8,215 nucleotides of DNA from Alphaproteobacteria bacterium UBA6062. GTDB lineage: Bacteria > Pseudomonadota > Alphaproteobacteria > Sneathiellales > Sneathiellaceae. This document shows positions 1 through 5,212 of this stretch, piece after piece. Made by a program: the position numbers and the translations under genes. Below the pieces are notes generated by a model. It saw only the letters and a list, made by a program, of their open reading frames with translations. It searched no databases and had not been told where the DNA came from. The stretch's first letter is position 1; each line of letters starts with the position of its first letter. The stretch is from contig DIYE01000070.1 of NCBI GenBank assembly GCA_002428885.1, positions 1 to 8,215 of the forward strand. Reading direction: 5' to 3'.

Positions 1-1
1 T

Positions 2-925
2 GGCGTCGGCATTCTTGCCGGATCCCAGACTGTCACGCAGAAAAATTTCCTGAAATACAACCGCGCGCAGGAATCATCGGCAGATCAGGCCGCCATGAAA
101 TATCTGGACCAGGTAGGTGTCTCTGGCCGCGGGATGCTTGAATTCCTCACGATCCTTGGTGAATCAGACAGGATCAACTACGGTAAGGTCGATCCTTACT
201 GGCGCAGTCACCCGATCAGCAACGAACGGGTTGCCGCCCTTAAGGATACCGTTGAAAAATCCCCCTATCGCGATGTAAAGGATAAGGCTTCAGAAATACG
301 GGCCCTGAAGGCCATGCAGGGTAAGCTGTATGGCTTTACCCACACCTTCCGCCAGACCTTGAAGAAATACCCGGATAAAGATCAAAGCATCGAAGCCCGA
401 TACGCCCGCGCTGTCGCTTACTTCCGTCGCCCGGATGTCGAGAAGGCGACCATTGAAATCGACAGTCTAATTGATGAGCAACCCGGTAATCCTTACTTTC
501 ATGAACTGAAAGGCCAAATGCTCTATGAAAACGGCGATATATTTGGCGCCTTACCGTCTTTGCAGGCCGCTTATGAATCAGCTCCTTACGAACCTCTTAT
601 TCTAACCCTCTATGGTACGGTTCTTCTTGCTGCCGGGCAGGCTGACTATGCCAGACAGGCACTTGATATCCTGAGAGCCAGCGTCTCCTATGATCCCAAT
701 AACTCAGGCACCTGGAACCAACTCGCCATCGCCTACAGCCGGTTGGGCGATACCGGTAATCTCGCATTAGCAACGGCAGAGAGGTTTCTTTTGCGGGGAA
801 ATATGAGCAAAGCAATTTTCCATGCCAAGCGAGCCCAGGCCAATTTACCCGTTGGAACACCGGGGTTTCTTCGGGCTGACGATATTATCGCTATCGCTTC
901 CCAACTTCAAAAGAAGAAGAGATAA
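2..925 (+). CDS. M48-family zinc metalloprotease with C-terminal TPR region (BepA/YfgC-like), 5'-truncated
   Basis: The reading frame is open from base 2, so this is the C-terminal part (about 307 residues) of a gene that starts outside the window. The ATG at 95 is internal. The HExxH helix is not in view, but the third zinc-ligand motif is: the Glu at 71-73 lies in a QESSAD stretch, matching the ExxxD pattern of M48 peptidases. It is followed by the family's SHPISNER segment (bases 209-232). The rest (from about base 390) is helical and TPR-like, with repeated A-x-Y/L...A/G patterns and acidic-Pro-Asn turns such as YDPNN. By family knowledge such proteins are periplasmic proteases/chaperones that help outer-membrane protein assembly and quality control. 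A DsbA-like oxidoreductase follows after 101 bp on the same strand, which fits an envelope-folding role. The family is well supported; the exact orthologue (BepA or another M48-TPR protein) is inferred. Confidence 0.88.
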   Translation, partial: GVGILAGSQTVTQKNFLKYNRAQESSADQAAMKYLDQVGVSGRGMLEFLTILGESDRINYGKVDPYWRSHPISNERVAALKDTVEKSPYRDVKDKASEIRALKAMQGKLYGFTHTFRQTLKKYPDKDQSIEARYARAVAYFRRPDVEKATIEIDSLIDEQPGNPYFHELKGQMLYENGDIFGALPSLQAAYESAPYEPLILTLYGTVLLAAGQADYARQALDILRASVSYDPNNSGTWNQLAIAYSRLGDTGNLALATAERFLLRGNMSKAIFHAKRAQANLPVGTPGFLRADDIIAIASQLQKKKR

Positions 926-962
926 CCTCTTGGGTTTAGTCAGGTTTGCCTCACGAGCTTGT

Positions 963-974
963 GCTTTGCAAAGC
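963..974. repeat. 12-bp perfect palindrome between the M48 protease and DsbA-like genes
   Basis: GCTTTGCAAAGC reads the same on both strands. It lies in the 101-bp gap, 37 bp after the protease stop. No T-run follows, so it is not an intrinsic terminator. It could be a protein-binding site or chance. Confidence 0.25.
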
Positions 975-1026
975 CTCGGTATTCCTGTAGTTTCCTTTTA
1001 CATAACCCCTGATTGTCAAAGGCTTT

Positions 1027-1818
1027 ATGATGAAGAACTCCGGTAAATCCGCTGCCCTGACCACTGTTCTGGCTGTTGCTCTTATCGCTATGATTGGTTT
1101 GAATGTTTATCATATGACAAAGCCCGCAGAAGAAGCACCTGCCAAGGATATTTTTGGTGAGCAGGTTCGAGCTTACCTACTGGATAATCCGGCTGTCATC
1201 CGTGAAGCGATTGAGGTCTTGACGGTACGCGAACAGGCGGAAGCCGAAAACCGTAAAAAAGAGGCTCTGGCCTCCCGGATGAACGAGATAGAAAATGACG
1301 GCTATAGTTTCGTCGCCGGAAATCCAGACGGAGACATCACCATTGTCGAATTTTTTGACTACCGTTGCCCCTACTGCAAACGCAGCTTTCCGGCATTGAT
1401 GAAAACAGTTGCTGATGACGGCAACATTCGTCTCGTAAAGAAAGAATTCCCGATCCTTGGAGAACAGTCAATCCTGGCCTCAAGAGCGGCGATCGCTGCG
1501 ATAAAGCAAGGGAAATATATCGAACTCCATACCGCTATGATGCAGGCTCGCGGAAGCCTGACCATGGATCGGGTCATGAGCTACGCGGCAGAGGCCGGTC
1601 TCGATACGGATCAGTTGGCAAAAGATATGCAGTCGGAAGAGATTACCGCCGGCCTTCGGCAAACCTATGACCTTGCCAAAGCACTTGATATCAATGGCAC
1701 CCCGGCATTTATCATCGGCGGCGAACTGGCACCTGGCGCTATTCCTGCAGAAATGATGAAAAGGCTGGTCGCGGAAGCCCGCACCCGCAATGCGGAAGGG
1801 AAAACCGCGACCAACTAG
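1027..1818 (+). CDS. DsbA-family thiol:disulfide oxidoreductase, membrane-anchored (Com1/ScsC-like)
   Basis: The 263-residue protein has a hydrophobic N-terminal segment (about residues 9-27). It lacks an obvious AxA cleavage site, so an uncleaved membrane anchor is more likely than a cleaved signal. Residues about 40-85 form a charged helical region with a DNPAVI motif, like the N-terminal extension of ScsC/Com1-type DsbA proteins, where it can promote oligomerisation. The thioredoxin-fold domain carries the redox site Cys114-Pro-Tyr-Cys117 after an EFFDY strand. The cis-proline loop is Gly-Thr-Pro226 in a GTPAF motif. It probably oxidises or isomerises disulfides of envelope proteins in the periplasm. 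An AAAGG element at 1018-1022 lies 4 nt from this ATG and 7 nt from a second in-frame ATG at 1030, so either Met may be used. The upstream M48 protease is on the same strand and may be co-transcribed. The family is certain; whether it is an oxidase or an isomerase cannot be told. Confidence 0.92.
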   Translation: MMKNSGKSAALTTVLAVALIAMIGLNVYHMTKPAEEAPAKDIFGEQVRAYLLDNPAVIREAIEVLTVREQAEAENRKKEALASRMNEIENDGYSFVAGNPDGDITIVEFFDYRCPYCKRSFPALMKTVADDGNIRLVKKEFPILGEQSILASRAAIAAIKQGKYIELHTAMMQARGSLTMDRVMSYAAEAGLDTDQLAKDMQSEEITAGLRQTYDLAKALDINGTPAFIIGGELAPGAIPAEMMKRLVAEARTRNAEGKTATN

Positions 1819-1849
1819 GCCGTATACTCGTAAATAACACGTTTCCGGA

Positions 1850-2908
1850 TCAGATGACCCCGCGGTTAATCTGATCCAGTTCTATGGATTCGAACAGGGC
1901 CTGGAAGTTACCCTCTCCGAAGCCTTCATTGCCTTTTCGCTGGATAAGTTCAAAGAAGATCGGGCCGATTACATTTTGCGTAAAAATCTGCAAAAGCAAT
2001 CCCTGCCCGTCAGTTGGCGCTCCATCAAGCAGAATCTTCAGATCTTTCAATCGCGCTGTTTCTTCTCCGTGATCTTTCACACGGTCATCCAGCAGATCAT
2101 AATATGTATCCGGCGTTGACTGGAACTCAACATCGGAAGCCTGCATCACTTGAACCGTTTTATAAATATCGTCCGTACCGAGAGCGATATGCTGAATTCC
2201 TTCACCATGATAAGCATCCAGATATTCCTGGATCTGCGATTTATCGTCAGAGCTTTCATTGATCGGAATACGGATTTTTCCGCAAGGGCTCGTCATCGCC
2301 TTGCTTTTAAGACCGGTTAATTTGCCTTCAATATCAAAATAGCGGATCTCCTTGAAATTGAAGAGGCGTTCATAGAACTCGGCCCACTCATCCATACGTC
2401 CGCGATGGACGTTATGTGTAAGATGATCAATGTAAGTCAGTCCTGCTCCTTCCGGATGACGTTCCTCACCCTCGATAGGAATAAAATCAACGTCATAGAT
2501 GGAACCCTTTTCTCCATAGCGATCGACAAGATAGATCAATGAATCACCAATCCCTTTAATCGCCGGTATATTGAGTTCCATGGGTCCGGCATGGGATTCC
2601 ACGGCCCAGGCGCCTAATTCTTTTGCTTTTTCAAACGCGGCAGCGGCATCTTTGACCCGAAAGGCCATCGCGCAGGCGCAAGGACCGTGAATACGGGCAA
2701 AGGATTGAGCAAAGCTGTCCGGTTCCGCATTGACAATAAAATTGACATCACCCTGCCGATACAGAGTGACATTCTTGGACCGGTGTCTGGAAACCGCCCT
2801 GAATCCCATTTGAATAAAGAGTCGTCCAAGCGCTTCAGGATCTGGCGCTGCATATTCAACAAACTCGAACCCATCCGTCTGCATTGGGTTTTCCCAAAGA
2901 TCAGCCAC
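1850..2908 (-). CDS. hpd: 4-hydroxyphenylpyruvate dioxygenase
   Basis: This Fe(II) enzyme converts 4-hydroxyphenylpyruvate to homogentisate, the second step of tyrosine catabolism (also the route to pyomelanin-type pigments). It has two VOC half-domains. Counting from the GTG start, the 2-His-1-carboxylate triad is visible: His162 in IDHLTHNV, His240 in GIQHIAL and Glu320 in FFELIQRKG. The C-terminal gate helix NEGFGEGNFQALFESIE is also present. The length of 352 residues is close to the roughly 357 of the Pseudomonas enzyme. I chose GTG (2906-2908) over the ATG at 2918-2920: family proteins begin at ADLWENPM-like sequence, and a GGAGGA Shine-Dalgarno element (2913-2918) lies inside the four codons that the longer start would add. 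The gene is divergent from a MarR-type regulator with a palindrome between them, which suggests repression by that protein. No other homogentisate-pathway gene is in view. Confidence 0.96.
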   Translation of the reverse strand: MADLWENPMQTDGFEFVEYAAPDPEALGRLFIQMGFRAVSRHRSKNVTLYRQGDVNFIVNAEPDSFAQSFARIHGPCACAMAFRVKDAAAAFEKAKELGAWAVESHAGPMELNIPAIKGIGDSLIYLVDRYGEKGSIYDVDFIPIEGEERHPEGAGLTYIDHLTHNVHRGRMDEWAEFYERLFNFKEIRYFDIEGKLTGLKSKAMTSPCGKIRIPINESSDDKSQIQEYLDAYHGEGIQHIALGTDDIYKTVQVMQASDVEFQSTPDTYYDLLDDRVKDHGEETARLKDLKILLDGAPTDGQGLLLQIFTQNVIGPIFFELIQRKGNEGFGEGNFQALFESIELDQINRGVI

Positions 2909-2912
2909 GATT

Positions 2913-2918
2913 TCCTCC
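2913..2918 (-). promoter_or_regulatory. Shine-Dalgarno element that decides the hpd start
   Basis: Read on the minus strand, GGAGGA is followed by four bases and then GTG (2908-2906). It overlaps the alternative ATG at 2920-2918, so that upstream ATG would have to use another site. I see no good one further upstream. Confidence 0.65.
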
Positions 2919-2938
2919 ATCGGTTTACATCAGATATT

Positions 2939-2964
2939 AATATAGTTACATTTGAAACTATATT
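2939..2964. promoter_or_regulatory. Perfect inverted repeat, probable MarR operator in the hpd/marR divergent gap
   Basis: The arms AATATAGTT (2939-2947) and AACTATATT (2956-2964) are perfect complements of 9 bp around an 8-bp spacer. MarR dimers typically bind AT-rich palindromes of about this size next to their own gene. On the + strand a candidate promoter (TTAATA at 2937-2942, 16-bp spacer, TATATT at 2959-2964) lies almost exactly over the repeat, so binding would block transcription of the regulator itself. The repeat is also 31 bp upstream of the hpd start codon, where it could block hpd. The symmetry is directly seen; the protein that binds it is inferred. Confidence 0.6.
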
Positions 2965-3006
2965 TTTCAAGTTGTTCTTTTTGTCTGTCAAAGTCAAGAT
3001 AGGTCT

Positions 3007-3477
3007 ATGGAAAAAGAGTCAAGTAAGCTGAACCTGCAACGCTTCCTGCCTTATCGGCTAACGAAGCTATCCGGTATTATAAGCCGTAGCCTGGCAGAAC
3101 GATATTCACGGCAGTTTGACCTCACCATTCAGGAATGGCGGATACTTGCTATTCTTGGTGAAAAACCCGGTTTGACCGCGCGGGAAGTCGGAAACCTGGC
3201 CTCCCTGGACAAAGTGAATATCAGCCGGGCAACTGACCGACTGGAAAAAGCCGGACGGATACTGCGAAAAGTGGTTGCTGAGGATCGACGTGCCTTTGCT
3301 CTCTATCTGACGGATAATGGGCAGGACATCTTGGATAAGATCATTCCCCTTGCCTCGCGCTATGAAGATTTGTTGCTAGACAGTTTTTCATCGGAAGAAA
3401 TCGAGCAACTGGATTCATTTCTGAACAGATTGGATTCCAGAGCGGATGAGCTTATCTCTCATTTGAAAAATTCCTAG
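3007..3477 (+). CDS. MarR-family winged-helix transcriptional regulator
   Basis: The 156-residue length is typical of the MarR family. The order is an N-terminal dimerisation helix (about residues 12-36), then the winged helix-turn-helix: LTAREVGNLASLDKVNISR (57-75) holds the helix-turn-helix and recognition helix. A wing follows around residues 84-100 with the family's basic D-R-R-A tip (Asp93-Arg94-Arg95-Ala96), then a C-terminal dimerisation helix. There is no Cys, so thiol-based sensing is unlikely and a small-molecule ligand is more plausible. It is transcribed divergently from hpd with a perfect palindrome between them. By inference it controls hpd and itself, possibly in response to an aromatic intermediate of tyrosine breakdown. 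The ATG at 3007 has only a weak AGG element (3001-3003) very close to it; no other start fits the family length as well. The family is certain, the target and ligand are not. Confidence 0.9.
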   Translation: MEKESSKLNLQRFLPYRLTKLSGIISRSLAERYSRQFDLTIQEWRILAILGEKPGLTAREVGNLASLDKVNISRATDRLEKAGRILRKVVAEDRRAFALYLTDNGQDILDKIIPLASRYEDLLLDSFSSEEIEQLDSFLNRLDSRADELISHLKNS

Positions 3478-3502
3478 GCTCGGACCCGACGGTTCATGAT
3501 AT

Positions 3503-3540
3503 ATATTATTTATATTAACACACATTAATATAAATAATAT
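3503..3540. repeat. AT-only perfect inverted repeat (16-bp arms, 6-nt loop)
   Basis: Bases 3503-3518 and 3525-3540 are exact reverse complements made only of A and T, separated by CACACA. The structure starts 26 bp after the marR stop codon. It has no G or C in the stem and no T-run on either side, so it is not a standard intrinsic terminator. It could be a cruciform or mRNA 3'-end structure, a protein-binding site, or the relic of a small repeat element. Confidence 0.7.
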
Positions 3541-3582
3541 CAAGTTGTATCCTTCAAGAATCTGAAGCGAAATCACATAAAC

Positions 3583-3609
3583 AAAAAGGCGCCTCGTAAT
3601 GCCGCCTTT
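3583..3609 (-). terminator. Intrinsic terminator of the VPLPA-CTERM gene
   Basis: On the minus strand the arms AAAGGCG (3609-3603) and CGCCTTT (3591-3585) pair around an 11-nt loop and run into TTTTTGTTT (through 3579). This lies 28 bp past the stop of the minus-strand gene and fits a rho-independent terminator. In the + direction only three T residues follow the stem, so it would be a poor terminator for marR. Confidence 0.72.
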
Positions 3610-3636
3610 AGGATGATCAGAGATCTAAAAGCCTTG

Positions 3637-4200
3637 TCACAACATCCTGCGGCGGCGGATCACACCAGCCAATCCAACAAGTGCGGCACCAAAAGCCCAA
3701 ACGGCTCCCGGAAGAGGGACAGTTGAAATAGTCTGCGCCGCAGACCAGCCGAAATAATCCACTGCATTGTCCGGATTAGTGTCAAATGACATTGATCCGT
3801 CGGTCAGAAACATTCCTGTAAAATCCAGATAGGCCCAGTAGTTCACAACGGCAATCTGACTTGGCTTGTCTGTACTCTGGCCGAACAGCGAGAGTTTACC
3901 GTCAGAGTCCAGGGTTCCTGCGAAAAACTCTTTACCAGCAAAAGTGAGTCCCCCGCTGACTTGCTTCAATGTCCAGTCAAAATACCCTGTCACAGTCCAG
4001 TCGGACCCGGACTGGGTCTGACTATCGAAGTGCAATGTTGATCCGGTATAGTCCATTAACCCCAGTGTCGGGTTGTTTTCATAGACTGTTAGTTCCCAGT
4101 GTCCTTGAGTAAGATCTGTAGAAACAGAAGCCGCACTGGCGCTGGTGATCGTCAGAAATAATGCCGTAAACACGGCGCCGATAATATTAAAATACCGCAT
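3637..4200 (-). CDS. Secreted VPLPA-CTERM sorting-domain protein, function unknown
   Basis: The 187-residue protein has a Sec signal peptide (hydrophobic core at about residues 5-18, likely cleavage after Ala-Ser-Ala23). A mature region of about 130 residues follows, rich in aromatic, Gly, Ser, Thr and Asp residues, looks beta-rich and has no Cys. I do not recognise a domain in it. The C-terminus has the tripartite sorting signal: VPLPGAVWAFG (161-171), a hydrophobic helix (to about 180), then the basic tail Arg182-Arg185. This matches the VPLPA-CTERM type of PEP-CTERM signal, which by family knowledge is cut by an exosortase (XrtD type) and sends the protein to the cell surface or extracellular matrix. 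No exosortase gene is in the window, so it must be encoded elsewhere. The start is supported by a GGGGT element 5 nt upstream. The gene has its own terminator and a candidate promoter, so it is probably monocistronic. Confidence 0.88.
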   Translation of the reverse strand: MRYFNIIGAVFTALFLTITSASAASVSTDLTQGHWELTVYENNPTLGLMDYTGSTLHFDSQTQSGSDWTVTGYFDWTLKQVSGGLTFAGKEFFAGTLDSDGKLSLFGQSTDKPSQIAVVNYWAYLDFTGMFLTDGSMSFDTNPDNAVDYFGWSAAQTISTVPLPGAVWAFGAALVGLAGVIRRRRML

Positions 4201-4224
4201 AGTCTACCCCAATTGTTAATCAGC

Positions 4225-4280
4225 CATGCGTCTTCCGATACCGGATTTAACTCCCTATCCGGCCAACCTGTCCACGCATG
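4225..4280 (-). promoter_or_regulatory. Nested inverted repeats in the leader of the VPLPA-CTERM gene
   Basis: An outer pair (CATGCGT at 4225-4231, ACGCATG at 4274-4280) encloses an inner pair (CCGGAT at 4241-4246, ATCCGG at 4257-4262) with a 10-nt loop. Both are perfect and could form one interrupted stem-loop of 56 nt in the mRNA. It ends 24 nt before the start codon and leaves the ribosome-binding element free. It may stabilise the message or be a regulatory site; it matches no riboswitch I know. Confidence 0.5.
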
Positions 4281-4295
4281 ACAGCAAGTAAGTCA

Positions 4296-4323
4296 CTTGT
4301 ATTAATTCATGAAACAGAGTCAA
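4296..4323 (-). promoter_or_regulatory. Candidate sigma-70-type promoter of the VPLPA-CTERM gene
   Basis: On the minus strand TTGACT (4323-4318), a 16-bp spacer and TACAAG (4301-4296) match the -35 and -10 consensus at 5 and 4 of 6 positions. Transcription would start near 4289, just before the nested hairpins, giving a leader of roughly 90 nt. Confidence 0.4.
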
Positions 4324-4330
4324 CGAAATT

Positions 4331-4351
4331 TTAACTAAATCTTATAGTTAA
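4331..4351. promoter_or_regulatory. Short palindrome upstream of the VPLPA-CTERM promoter
   Basis: TTAACTA (4331-4337) and TAGTTAA (4345-4351) are perfect complements around a 7-bp spacer. The site begins 7 bp upstream of the candidate -35 box, a usual position for an activator. It shares the 8-mer TATAGTTA with the palindrome in front of marR. Both sites are AT-rich, so chance is possible. Confidence 0.35.
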
Positions 4352-4384
4352 CGGAAAATCGCAGCTTTTGAAGTTGTCGCCTTT

Positions 4385-5134
4385 CTATCTGGCTAATGAA
4401 ATACGTCCAAATCCTGGTAGCTTCAAAGCCATATCCTTGATATCGAAACCTGTGGTCAATCCAAGAAGATGAAATTCCAGACCTTCCTCAGAACTCACAG
4501 CGAAACCGCCATAGCCATTCAAGGAAACCTGAAGACCTTTTCCGCTAACCGGCGTCCCCACAATAGTGCCATCGACAAAATAATCTTTGCCAATGGCAGT
4601 CGGCGGCAGATCCAATCCAAGTTCCGGGATGCGGCGTCCGATATACGCAATAAAGGTATTTGAATTAGGGCCCGGCCAGACAGTGTAATCATTCTTGTAC
4701 GGATAAGATGATACAACGCCGTCCAGCTTGCCGATGATCTCTTCTGCCGATGCCCCCCGGATATCTTTCAGGATATAGGGCCTGTTGCCCGCCCAATAAT
4801 TATCCGGCACGCCCCGTCGGATGGTCAGATGAGGAGATCTCCATCCGATTACTTCATAGCGCATGTAGTGGCGAGCATTTTTCGGTTTTACGGAAATCCA
4901 GGTATGAACAGCAAAGCTGCCTCGCCACCCCCAGGTCCTGGCCCCCAGAACCTGTACAACAGCGTCCCTGTAGGCTCTTGGGTCCGGAGACTGATAGGTC
5001 CTGTCATAACGTGCATCCGCCCAGTGCTTTGTTTCAACACCATATTCACTGGCATAGGAAATAAGCTGCGGCACCAAAAACGGCAGCAGCACCAGAACCA
5101 AAATTAACAATAATCGCCTAAGCAACCGAACCAT
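4385..5134 (-). CDS. DUF3750 family protein, membrane-anchored or exported
   Basis: The 249-residue protein has Arg residues followed by a long hydrophobic stretch (residues 8-26), a signal anchor or signal peptide without a clear cleavage site. I recognise the rest as the proteobacterial DUF3750 family from its conserved blocks: AVHTWISVKP (75-84) with His77, RYEVIGWR (92-99), the SSYPY block (142-146), WPGPNSNTFIAYI (153-165), and LPPTAIGKDYF (176-186). The function is unknown. The arrangement of a conserved His-Thr-Trp followed about 80 residues later by Asn-Ser-Asn-Thr-Phe recalls permuted NlpC/P60-like hydrolases, but there is no Cys anywhere in this protein, so catalysis of that type would need another nucleophile. 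A strong GAGGAG element (5 nt from the ATG) supports the start. It lies 78 bp downstream of the ThiS-ThiG gene on the same strand, with no terminator between them, so read-through is possible; a functional link to thiamine is not indicated. Confidence 0.85.
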   Translation of the reverse strand: MVRLLRRLLLILVLVLLPFLVPQLISYASEYGVETKHWADARYDRTYQSPDPRAYRDAVVQVLGARTWGWRGSFAVHTWISVKPKNARHYMRYEVIGWRSPHLTIRRGVPDNYWAGNRPYILKDIRGASAEEIIGKLDGVVSSYPYKNDYTVWPGPNSNTFIAYIGRRIPELGLDLPPTAIGKDYFVDGTIVGTPVSGKGLQVSLNGYGGFAVSSEEGLEFHLLGLTTGFDIKDMALKLPGFGRISLAR

Positions 5135-5212
5135 GCCTACTCCTCACCACAGTTATTATAGATGAGAAGAGGATAAAAATCCGTCAAGAGCCGGTCCGAA
5201 ATAAGGAAATTA

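Noticed and set aside
822..1046. Open frame on + overlapping the end of the M48 gene and running into the DsbA-like gene
   Set aside because: It overlaps two well-supported genes in another frame, has no recognisable domain and no ribosome-binding element.
1819..1849. Terminator between the convergent DsbA-like and hpd genes
   Set aside because: I looked for a stem with a T-run on either strand in this 31-bp gap and found none.
2014..3031. Several open frames on + and in another minus frame within hpd
   Set aside because: They are antisense or out-of-frame shadows of a gene whose catalytic residues are all in place; none shows a family motif.
5155..5187. Promoter for the DUF3750 gene (TATAAT at 5160-5155, TTGACG at 5187-5182, minus strand)
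   Set aside because: The spacer is 21 bp, too long for a normal promoter, and transcription could instead come from thiSG upstream.
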